A stretch of DNA of 13,981 nt from Candidatus Poribacteria bacterium (lineage in GTDB: Bacteria; Poribacteria; DTPJ01; WJIO01). Positions 7,847-13,981 of the stretch are shown piece by piece; within the stretch, counting starts at the first letter, position 1; every line of letters begins with the position of its first letter. The translations under genes were made by a program, and so were the position numbers. Location of the stretch: assembly GCA_014730235.1 (NCBI GenBank), contig WJIO01000353.1, forward strand, positions 1-13,981, read 5' to 3'. The notes beneath the pieces were generated by a model. The model was not told the origin of the DNA and ran no database searches. It saw only the letters and a program-made list of their open reading frames with translations.

Positions 7847-9796
7847 ATGTCCTGTGAAACCTGTTGTAAAAATGAAGATCATTGTAGTATTGAAGAAAAA
7901 GAAAATGAGGGGCTTTTAAAAAACAGGAAATTTCTCTGGCTTTTAGCAACATTAATAATCGTTGCGCCCTTTGAAATCCTTTCATTTTTTTCCATACATT
8001 TTCCTATATGGATCGAGCTTCCCATATCCCTGGCTATTGTGCTGTTTTTTGGCAGGCACATAATAATCAGCGGCTTGAAAAGTCTTATAAGGTTGAATTT
8101 TTCCAATATAAATTTGCTGATGACTATCGCCTCTTTTGGGGCTATATATCTTGGACACTATGCGGAAGCTGTGATAATCGTTGTTTTATTTGCCCTGGGT
8201 GAAACTTTAGAGGATTATGGAGTTGAACGAAGCCAGAAATCCCTCAAGGAACTGGTGGAAAAAGTCCCTAAATCGGCTTTGATAAAGGGAGAAGAGAAGA
8301 AAATACCCATTGAGGATATTAAAGCCGGTGAAATAATCGCCATAAAACCCGGTGATCAGATTCCCCTTGACGGTGTTGTCGTTGAGGGAAATTCATCAGT
8401 TGACGAAACCTCCATAACAGGAGAACCGTTGCCCAGCGGAAAATTTCCGGGTGATGAAGTCTATGCTGGAACTACAAATAAAGAAGGTTACATGGAAATA
8501 GCGGTAACAAAAGAGTCAAAGGACACAACCCTTTCTAAAATTATTGACCTCACATATAAGTCTGCCGCAAAGAAATCATCATCTCAGAGGTTTATCGAAC
8601 GATTTGCCCGGATATATACTCCCCTGGTGGTATTCACCGCCCTTTTGCTTGTGTTGATCCCCGTGCTGTTTATGGGCAAACCATTTAACGAATATTTTGA
8701 GCGGGCCTTAACTATTCTGGTTATATCATGTCCATGTGCGCTGGTTATATCCACACCGGTTTCCATATTCTCGGCTATAGGTAACGCAACCAAAAAAGGT
8801 ATACTGATAAAAGGTGGGAAGTATATTGAGGAGATAGGCAGGATAAAGGCCATAGCTCTGGACAAAACCCGGACATTAACTAAAGGTCAGCCTGTGGTTT
8901 CAGATATTGTGCCATTTCGAGGTACGGAAGAGGATGTTATCGCCTGCGCCGCCGGTATCGAATCCTATTCGGAGCACCCCATCGCTAAAAGTATTATATC
9001 AAAAGCTCAGGAAGGACAGCTTGATGTCCACGAATATATAGATTTTCAGGCAGTTCCCGGTAAAGGTATAAAAGGCAACTGTACTGTGTGTGTCAGCGGT
9101 CATCACTGTCTGGGAAGCATAAAATTTGTCAAGGAAGAGCATGAGGTAGATGAAAAAGTCTTTGAAAAGGTAAAGGAATTTGAAAAACAAGGTAAAACAG
9201 CTATTATCACCAGCGACAACAAAGGTGTAAAGGGTGTTATAGGCGTAACTGACGAAATAAGAAAAGAGAGTAAATCCGTCATTGAAAGACTTTTAAAGTA
9301 CAAAATAAACCCGGTCATCTTAACAGGAGATAACAGGGACTCAGCAGAATTCGTCGCCTCTAATCTGGGTATAAAAGACGTAAGAGCTGAACTTCTACCG
9401 GGTGGAAAAGCTCAGGAGATGTCAGAGCTTATTGAGGATTACAAGCATGTGGCTATGGTCGGTGACGGTGTAAATGATGCTCCGGCGTTGGCAACTGCTT
9501 CGGTAGGTATTGCTATGGGTGCTATTGGTTCAGATGTAGCTATTGAAAATGCCGATATTGCCTTGATGAAAGATAATCTGGATATGGTTCCATATCTGAT
9601 TGGTCTGGGTAAGAAGTGTGTAAATAAAATAAGATTTAACGTTTTCTTTGCAATACTAACCAAGTTGTTTTTTCTGATATTAGCCATTATCGGTTTGAGT
9701 AATTTGGTACTGGCTATCTTTGCTGATGTGGGAGTTACAGTGCTGGTGATTCTGAACAGCCTGAGGTTATATGGTTACAAAGATAAGACAAACTAA
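7847..9796 (+). CDS. P1B-type heavy-metal (Zn/Cd/Pb) efflux ATPase with DKTR phosphorylation motif
   Basis: A 649-residue P-type ATPase expected to pump divalent soft metals out of the cytoplasm. It shows TGE (191-193) in the actuator domain, CPC (295-297) in the membrane, HP (377-378) of the soft-metal class, TGD (493-495) and GDGVND (539-544). A Lys in the next-to-last membrane helix (about 606) and 'DVG' in the last (D627) are with CPC the P1B-2 Zn/Cd/Pb signature. There is no N-terminal HMA domain; instead a short tail has Cys 3, 6, 7, 13 and His 12. The phosphorylation loop reads DKTRTLTKG (339-347): the acceptor Asp is kept but the usual Gly is Arg (codon CGG at 8870-8872). A Cys/His cluster lies in the nucleotide-binding domain (412-421). 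No ArsR/MerR regulator is adjacent. Function is probable, but the altered motif leaves activity uncertain. Confidence 0.92.
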   Translation: MSCETCCKNEDHCSIEEKENEGLLKNRKFLWLLATLIIVAPFEILSFFSIHFPIWIELPISLAIVLFFGRHIIISGLKSLIRLNFSNINLLMTIASFGAIYLGHYAEAVIIVVLFALGETLEDYGVERSQKSLKELVEKVPKSALIKGEEKKIPIEDIKAGEIIAIKPGDQIPLDGVVVEGNSSVDETSITGEPLPSGKFPGDEVYAGTTNKEGYMEIAVTKESKDTTLSKIIDLTYKSAAKKSSSQRFIERFARIYTPLVVFTALLLVLIPVLFMGKPFNEYFERALTILVISCPCALVISTPVSIFSAIGNATKKGILIKGGKYIEEIGRIKAIALDKTRTLTKGQPVVSDIVPFRGTEEDVIACAAGIESYSEHPIAKSIISKAQEGQLDVHEYIDFQAVPGKGIKGNCTVCVSGHHCLGSIKFVKEEHEVDEKVFEKVKEFEKQGKTAIITSDNKGVKGVIGVTDEIRKESKSVIERLLKYKINPVILTGDNRDSAEFVASNLGIKDVRAELLPGGKAQEMSELIEDYKHVAMVGDGVNDAPALATASVGIAMGAIGSDVAIENADIALMKDNLDMVPYLIGLGKKCVNKIRFNVFFAILTKLFFLILAIIGLSNLVLAIFADVGVTVLVILNSLRLYGYKDKTN

Positions 9797-9801
9797 GAGT
9801 G

Positions 9802-9843
9802 AAAAACAAAGCCGGTTCGATTAATCGAACCGGCTTTGTTTTT
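9802..9843. terminator. Bidirectional intrinsic terminator (perfect 42-base palindrome)
   Basis: The arms 9802-9822 and 9823-9843 are exact reverse complements. They form a GC-rich stem (GCCGGTTCGA) with a short TTAA turn, flanked by A5C on the left and GT5 on the right. Each strand therefore gives a hairpin followed by a U-run. It lies 5 bases after the metal ATPase stop and 12 bases from the stop of the converging dehydrogenase gene, so it should end both transcripts. Confidence 0.93.
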
Positions 9844-9855
9844 GGTAATTTTATA

Positions 9856-10872
9856 TTAATCCCAGTTTATAATAACTTCTTTTTTGGTTTTAGATGATTC
9901 GTATATAGCATCCAATACCTTCATCATCAAAACACCATGTTCACCCGGACTTATAGGAATTTTGCCTGTCATAATACAATCGGCAAAATGCTCAAACTGA
10001 GATAAGCCTTTGGGATTTTGAGGGCTTATGTCCTCCAGAATTCCATTTCTGTCACTCCATATGGTCAATGGATTTAGAGTCGCACCAGCCTTGGTTCCGT
10101 AAATCTCAGAATATTGCCTTTCCGAAGCGCAGTTCATTGCCCAGCTTATCTCTACAGCCATAGTTGCGCCGTTTTCAAAGCGCACATATCCAGAGGCAAA
10201 ATCCTCCACGTCAAATGTTCCCTTACCCACAACCTGCGGGAATTTCTGGACAACACAACCGGAGACAGCCACAGGTTTGGGTGATCCCATCATATACATG
10301 GTCATGTCTATAACATGGACTCCCAGATCAATTAACGGCCCACCGCCCGATTTGGCTTTTGTGGTGAACCATCCGCCAGCACCGGGAATACCTCGACGGC
10401 GAATCCAGCCTGTCTTGGCGAAGTATATTTCCCCAAAATCACCGGCTTCCACACATTTCTTTATATACTGGATGTCACCTCTATAGCGGTTATTGAAATG
10501 GAGCATAAGTATAAGGTCATTTTTCTTGGCAGTCTCCAGCATTTCCTGACCTTCTTCAGCGTTCAGAGCCATAGGTTTTTCCACCATAACATGTTTGCCA
10601 GCTTTCAAGGCATCTATGGTTATGGGTTTGTGTAGAAAATTGGGCACTGCGATACTGACTGCATCCAGTTCTTTCATATCCAGCAGATCTTTATAGTCAG
10701 TAAAAACCTTTTTGATACCGTAATGATCTTTGGCATTTTCCAGACGATTTTCGTTTATATCAGCAAGTCCAACTACTTCGGCATTGGGAGCTTTTAGATA
10801 ACCTTCCAGATGAAAGCGTCCCATACCAAGACCTATTACACCGAAGTTTATCTTCTTCTTTTTCTTTGGCAT
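9856..10872 (-). CDS. Gfo/Idh/MocA family NAD(P)-dependent oxidoreductase
   Basis: A 338-residue soluble dehydrogenase that would oxidise or reduce a hydroxyl of a sugar, inositol or related polyol with NAD(P). The N-terminal Rossmann fold shows GVIGLGMGRFH (11-21) and an Asp-containing 'GLADIN' loop (35-40), which hints at NAD. The family EKP motif is at 98-100 with catalytic Lys 99. The substrate domain has 'GGGPLIDLGVHVIDM' (177-190), giving the expected Asp 182 and His 186. Length is normal (330-390). A lysine-rich start (residues 3-7) precedes the first strand. GGAGG (10878-10882) lies 5 bases from the ATG. It is the last gene of a likely three-gene operon, 49 bases after the corrinoid activase gene, and ends at the shared terminator. 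The substrate is unknown; sugar methyl ether or glycoside processing is a context-based guess. Confidence 0.92.
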   Translation of the reverse strand: MPKKKKKINFGVIGLGMGRFHLEGYLKAPNAEVVGLADINENRLENAKDHYGIKKVFTDYKDLLDMKELDAVSIAVPNFLHKPITIDALKAGKHVMVEKPMALNAEEGQEMLETAKKNDLILMLHFNNRYRGDIQYIKKCVEAGDFGEIYFAKTGWIRRRGIPGAGGWFTTKAKSGGGPLIDLGVHVIDMTMYMMGSPKPVAVSGCVVQKFPQVVGKGTFDVEDFASGYVRFENGATMAVEISWAMNCASERQYSEIYGTKAGATLNPLTIWSDRNGILEDISPQNPKGLSQFEHFADCIMTGKIPISPGEHGVLMMKVLDAIYESSKTKKEVIINWD

Positions 10873-10921
10873 TTATACCTCCAGATACTGGGTACGTTGA
10901 AGCATACCTCATGTAATAAAT

Positions 10922-12757
10922 TTATTCAGGAAACATCATGGCCATCATAAACTCATTCTGAAAATCCGGGTCAACGGCTAATTCCATGTAACCTGTGTTT
11001 TTTGCAATAGTTTCAGCCGTTTTACGGGCTTCCCTTGACATCAAAGCCATCTTGGCCCCGGCGGCAGCCGCATTACCTATAAAGTTGACTTTTTCCAACG
11101 GAAATTTAGGTATAAGACCCAGTTGGATAGCATTTTCACCCTTAATATAATTACCAAAAGCCCCGGCCATCAGGACTTCTGAAACATCGTCCAGAGAAAT
11201 ACCCATAGTCTTCATTAAAATATTTACACCAGCTTCAATAGCACCTTTGGCCAACTGCACCTGACGAACATCTTTCTGGGTAATAACCACTTCCCGGTCG
11301 TTGGATTTATCCAGCACCAGATGACGGCCATATTCATCGTTTTCTTTCAAATATTCTTTAAGGCCATCGGGTATTTTTGATCCAACTTCATCGGCTGATA
11401 GCATGCGCCCTGTGCTGTCCACAATACCCAACTTTAGCATCTCCGCCACAACATCAATAAGACCAGATCCGCATATTCCTATGGCATGGCCTCCTCTGAT
11501 CACCTGACAGACAGGTTTATCTTTAAGTTCAACTCTCTCTATAGCTCCGGGAGCGGCTCTCATGCCATGAGTTATCATTGCACCCTCAAAAGCTGGCCCG
11601 GCGGCACATGAACAGGTCATAAGCTTATCTTTTGATCCCAGAGCAAGTTCACCGTTGGTTCCAATATCAATAGCCAGTTTAATAGTGTCGCTTTTATGTA
11701 AATCCGAAGCCAGGATAACCCCCACAGTATCAGCACCAACAAAACCCGCGATACTTGGCAATACATACACATTAGCGTTGGAATTAACATTCAGGTTTAA
11801 CCTGTATGCCCTGGTCTCAACAGGATCGCTGACCACCGGCACATAAGGGATCAAAGACAGATACTTGGGAGGAATTTTCAGGAAAAGGTGGATCATTGTA
11901 GTATTGCCTACTACTGTAACCTCGTAGACATTATTCGGATCAACGCCGGCCTCATTACAGGCATATTCAGTGATCTGGTTTATAACCTGAACAACCCGTC
12001 TATTTAAATCCTCAAGGCCGTTTTCGTTTTCTACAGTATAATTAATTCTGGATATAACATCAGCACCATGAACGCCTTGTGTATTTAATGCCGAAGCTAC
12101 AGATATATTTGAGCCATTATTTAAATCTACCACATTGCAGACAACCGATGTTGTTCCAATATCCACAGCCAGGCCGTACTTTTTCCCTAAGGTGTTACCC
12201 GGCTCAATATCAATAAGCGTGTTTCCATCCAGGACGGCAGTTACCTTATATTTAGAATCCCTGATTATCTCTGACATTTTATATAAAACGTCCAGTTCTG
12301 CCACAAGTTTTCCACCGTTAAGATCCAGATTCTTTTCAAGGCTGGATAAATCGGCGATCTGGTTTTCCAGAGTTTGCTCATCAAGTTCTAAGTATACTTT
12401 GGATATATTTGGATGAAGCTTTACAAGCTGACCTTTTCCATCTGAAAGGATTTTGCTTTCTGCAATTTTTGAGTCCTCTGGAACATTTACCTCCATATCA
12501 CCCAAAACCTTTGTCTGGCATGCCAGTCTGTGACCTTTTTTCAGGTTTTCACTGGAAATTAATCTCTCCTCAGCCTCGGTAGGTATACTCAGATTACTAC
12601 CTTTTACTACAACACGACACTTTCCACATGTTCCTTCCCCACCACAGGGAGAGTTGATAACAATATCAACCGACGCCGCAGCGTCTTTAATGTTTGTGCC
12701 TTCTTTAACATCTGCTATTTTTCCGTCAGGTTTAAACTCAACCTTATAAGTAGCCAA
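10922..12757 (-). CDS. RACo-like reductive activator of corrinoid proteins (2Fe-2S ferredoxin + ASKHA/DUF4445)
   Basis: A 611-residue cytosolic metallo-ATPase of the family that re-reduces inactive Co(II) corrinoid proteins to Co(I) for methyl transfer (RACo of CoFeSP and the activases of O-demethylases; known members are about 600-640 residues). An N-terminal [2Fe-2S] domain has Cys 38, 44, 47 and 80 in plant-ferredoxin spacing. A linker region runs to about 190. The ASKHA part has phosphate loops 'VDIGTTS' (198-204) and 'AIDIGTNGE' (362-370), 'AGPAFEG' (386-392), 'GICGSGLID' (427-435), 'QKDVRQVQLAKGAI' (494-507) and 'AGAFGNYI' (531-538). These are all typical of DUF4445. The start is TTG 12757, with GGAG 7 bases upstream. 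It lies 77 bases after the ROK kinase gene. No methyltransferase or B12-binding protein is in the window, so its partner must be elsewhere. Confidence 0.9.
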   Translation of the reverse strand: MATYKVEFKPDGKIADVKEGTNIKDAAASVDIVINSPCGGEGTCGKCRVVVKGSNLSIPTEAEERLISSENLKKGHRLACQTKVLGDMEVNVPEDSKIAESKILSDGKGQLVKLHPNISKVYLELDEQTLENQIADLSSLEKNLDLNGGKLVAELDVLYKMSEIIRDSKYKVTAVLDGNTLIDIEPGNTLGKKYGLAVDIGTTSVVCNVVDLNNGSNISVASALNTQGVHGADVISRINYTVENENGLEDLNRRVVQVINQITEYACNEAGVDPNNVYEVTVVGNTTMIHLFLKIPPKYLSLIPYVPVVSDPVETRAYRLNLNVNSNANVYVLPSIAGFVGADTVGVILASDLHKSDTIKLAIDIGTNGELALGSKDKLMTCSCAAGPAFEGAMITHGMRAAPGAIERVELKDKPVCQVIRGGHAIGICGSGLIDVVAEMLKLGIVDSTGRMLSADEVGSKIPDGLKEYLKENDEYGRHLVLDKSNDREVVITQKDVRQVQLAKGAIEAGVNILMKTMGISLDDVSEVLMAGAFGNYIKGENAIQLGLIPKFPLEKVNFIGNAAAAGAKMALMSREARKTAETIAKNTGYMELAVDPDFQNEFMMAMMFPE

Positions 12758-12764
12758 TTTACTT

Positions 12765-12768
12765 CTCC
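12765..12768 (-). promoter_or_regulatory. Shine-Dalgarno GGAG(AAG) supporting a TTG start at 12757
   Basis: Reading the minus strand, GGAGAAG precedes TTG 12757, with 7 bases between GGAG and the start. There is no in-frame ATG or GTG near it upstream, and the ferredoxin domain begins at once after the TTG. The short out-of-frame ATG-GAG-AAG-TAA that contains this site is probably incidental. Confidence 0.6.
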
Positions 12769-12834
12769 ATTTAACTACTGGTCTGGTCGTTAATTAAACT
12801 ATAGCGAGAAGACCACTTTTTTAAATTCTATTAA

Positions 12835-13863
12835 TTAAACAAAATCAAAGGCCATAGCGGCACTGCCAACTATGCCCGCGTTATCAAGCTTCGATATACC
12901 AATAGGAACAGCCGGAACAACGCCCATCATGTTCTTATAGATATTCTCAGCTTTATCTACCATATTCTTCCAGTTTCTCATTGCGCCAGTCAGCACAACT
13001 ATAACCGGATCGAATATCTGTACTACATTTCGGATGCCATAGGCTAAAGCTTGAGCAGTTTGATTTTCTATCTCTAAAGCTATCTCATCCTCTTCTTCCG
13101 CAGCCTGGTTCACATGAAGGGGTTGGATATATTTGACAAGTTCCTGAGCATCGCCGCATAATAAATCGGGCTTTACTTTGGGATCGTTATAGATTTTATC
13201 AAGTATAAGGCTTCTCTTCCCATTCGTCAAAGCCTTTAATACAGACTTATCGCCTATATCCCTTATTGAGGTAGCAGCAGCATGAGACTCAAGGCAGTTC
13301 AAATGACCACATCCACAAATTCTGCTTTCTCTGCCTTCGGGTGTAGGGATTGTGACATGACCCAACTCCGCGCCTTTGAAGGTATCACCTTTCCATTTGT
13401 AATAGCGATCCAGTTCTTTCAGATGTAAAATAACCCCACCGCCAATTCCACTGCCCAGGGTATAGACAACCAGCGTTCCTTCAGGCCAGCCGCCGAATCT
13501 GCGTTCACCATCAGCAGCCACATTGGCATCGTTATCTATAACTATCTTCAGGCTTTTTAATTTTTCTTCTTTTTCAAGCTCTTTACCTACAGCAAGTCCT
13601 TCGAATTTAGGCATATTAGGTGAATGCTGTATAGTTTCACTTTGACCATCCCACGAAGGAATACCCATACCTACTGCCTTAACACTATCATCAGCAAGAT
13701 CAGCAAGTGCATCTTTAAGTTTTTTCATATATTCCTTTGGCTCAGGAACAGTCTTGACAATTTTAATATCACTTCTAAGCTGACCGTCGGCGCCTACCCT
13801 GGCGATCTTTGTATCAGTTGCCCCAAGATCAACGCCAATGACCTCAAAGTTTTCATTGGACAT
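12835..13863 (-). CDS. ROK-family sugar kinase (glucokinase-like)
   Basis: A 342-residue cytosolic kinase predicted to phosphorylate a hexose or hexose derivative with ATP. The phosphate-1 loop is 'IGVDLGATDTK' (9-19), the catalytic Asp is in NDAN (D112), phosphate-2 is 'TLGSGIGGG' (135-143), and the sugar-binding 'ELGH' is at 166-169. The ROK zinc site reads CGCGHLNCLE (183-192), with zinc-ligand Cys 183, 185 and 190; Asn replaces the usual Gly before the last Cys. 'VVVLTGAM' near the end matches the adenosine-side motif of the fold. There is no N-terminal helix-turn-helix, so it is an enzyme and not a ROK repressor. GAGGAG (13873-13878) lies 9 bases before the ATG. It is the first visible gene of the minus-strand operon. 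The region upstream to the window edge holds a palindromic repeat and no clear promoter. The specific sugar is undetermined. Confidence 0.9.
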   Translation of the reverse strand: MSNENFEVIGVDLGATDTKIARVGADGQLRSDIKIVKTVPEPKEYMKKLKDALADLADDSVKAVGMGIPSWDGQSETIQHSPNMPKFEGLAVGKELEKEEKLKSLKIVIDNDANVAADGERRFGGWPEGTLVVYTLGSGIGGGVILHLKELDRYYKWKGDTFKGAELGHVTIPTPEGRESRICGCGHLNCLESHAAATSIRDIGDKSVLKALTNGKRSLILDKIYNDPKVKPDLLCGDAQELVKYIQPLHVNQAAEEEDEIALEIENQTAQALAYGIRNVVQIFDPVIVVLTGAMRNWKNMVDKAENIYKNMMGVVPAVPIGISKLDNAGIVGSAAMAFDFV

Positions 13864-13891
13864 TCAGCTTTTCTCCTCAAAATCAGATGTT

Positions 13892-13936
13892 TGTCATTTC
13901 TGTTTTCGCAGGAATAAGAGTTTCGCAGGAATGACA
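13892..13936. repeat. Second, rearranged copy of the palindromic repeat core
   Basis: The left arm TGTCATTTCTGT (13892-13903) and right arm GCAGGAATGACA (13925-13936) match the core at 2361-2393, in the same orientation. Between them the unit TTTCGCAGGAAT occurs twice (13904-13915 and 13921-13932), so the right half has been partly duplicated. The two arm mismatches would be G-U wobbles in a + strand transcript. Flanking ATCAG (13882-13886) and CTGAT (13939-13943) extend the dyad. It lies 28 bases upstream of the ROK kinase start, in its leader or promoter region. Confidence 0.7.
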
Positions 13937-13981
13937 GCCTGATAGCATTTTCATTTGCTAGTCTCTCTTTAAGCACTGAAA

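Noticed and set aside
10873-10921. Weak dyad around GGTACG...CATACC in the activase/dehydrogenase gap
   Set aside because: Only four bases pair before a mismatch, which is too weak to call an operator or processing site.
12759-12770. Tiny minus-strand leader frame ATG-GAG-AAG-TAA ending one base before the activase TTG start
   Set aside because: It has no Shine-Dalgarno site of its own, and its codons are simply the GGAGAAG ribosome binding site of the next gene.
12779-12822. Possible hairpin TGGTCT...AGACCA followed by a T-run between ROK and activase genes
   Set aside because: The arms are only 6 bp with a 25-base loop, and the T-run is on the + strand, while the genes are on the minus strand.
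12790-12840. Direct repeat TTAATTAAAC at 12790-12799 and 12831-12840 between the ROK and activase genes
   Set aside because: It is short, AT-only apart from one base and partly palindromic. The second copy includes the kinase stop codon. Chance is a sufficient explanation.
2299-13936. The idea that the two palindromic repeats bracket a composite mobile element
   Set aside because: The two copies differ in structure. No transposase, integrase or target duplication is visible, and the genes between look like ordinary chromosomal genes on both strands.
13794-13976. 60-codon minus-strand open frame at the right edge overlapping the ROK kinase start
   Set aside because: It runs through the palindromic repeat (its translation contains repeat-derived text such as LSFLRNS) and overlaps the well-supported kinase start in another frame. 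It is an artefact.

Overview
The window looks like chromosome from a low-to-mid-GC anaerobic bacterium, most likely of the Clostridia or a related Firmicutes line. That placement is an inference. It rests on strong AGGAGG-type ribosome binding sites, use of TTG starts, AT-rich intergenic DNA and a ferredoxin-type corrinoid activase typical of anaerobes. There are seven protein genes, one of them cut by the left edge. I saw no RNA genes, CRISPR array, integrase or transposase. No gap between genes exceeds about 220 bases.

Left block (+ strand, 1-2294): the end of an operon for an ABC-2 type exporter of unknown substrate. It holds a partial first permease, a complete second permease ending in the family's YxSTGS-like tail, and an ATPase with all nucleotide-binding motifs. 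The genes are nearly contiguous, and two starts are decided by Shine-Dalgarno position. A 143-base MITE-like inverted repeat follows, with a perfect 14-bp hairpin at its core.

Middle block (+ strand, 2514-9796): a very large Lhr-type superfamily 2 helicase of 1744 residues. It has the canonical Lhr core and C-terminal region plus about 140 extra residues at the end. Next comes a P1B-type heavy-metal efflux ATPase of the Zn/Cd/Pb class with its own likely promoter. Its phosphorylation motif reads DKTRTLT instead of the near-invariant DKTGTLT. A perfect 42-base palindrome ends it and is shared as a terminator with the converging genes.

Right block (- strand, 13863 to 9856): a probable operon of a ROK-family sugar kinase, a RACo-like reductive activator of corrinoid proteins ([2Fe-2S] ferredoxin plus ASKHA ATPase domain), and a Gfo/Idh/MocA NAD(P)-dependent sugar dehydrogenase. 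The mix of sugar-active enzymes with a corrinoid activase, and no methyltransferase or corrinoid protein in view, suggests a route in which a methylated sugar or glycoside is demethylated and metabolised. That is a hypothesis. A second, rearranged copy of the palindromic repeat lies just upstream of the kinase, at the right edge.

No wholly new system is proven here. The items most worth checking are the altered P-type ATPase motif, the sugar/corrinoid operon and the extra C-terminal domain on Lhr.
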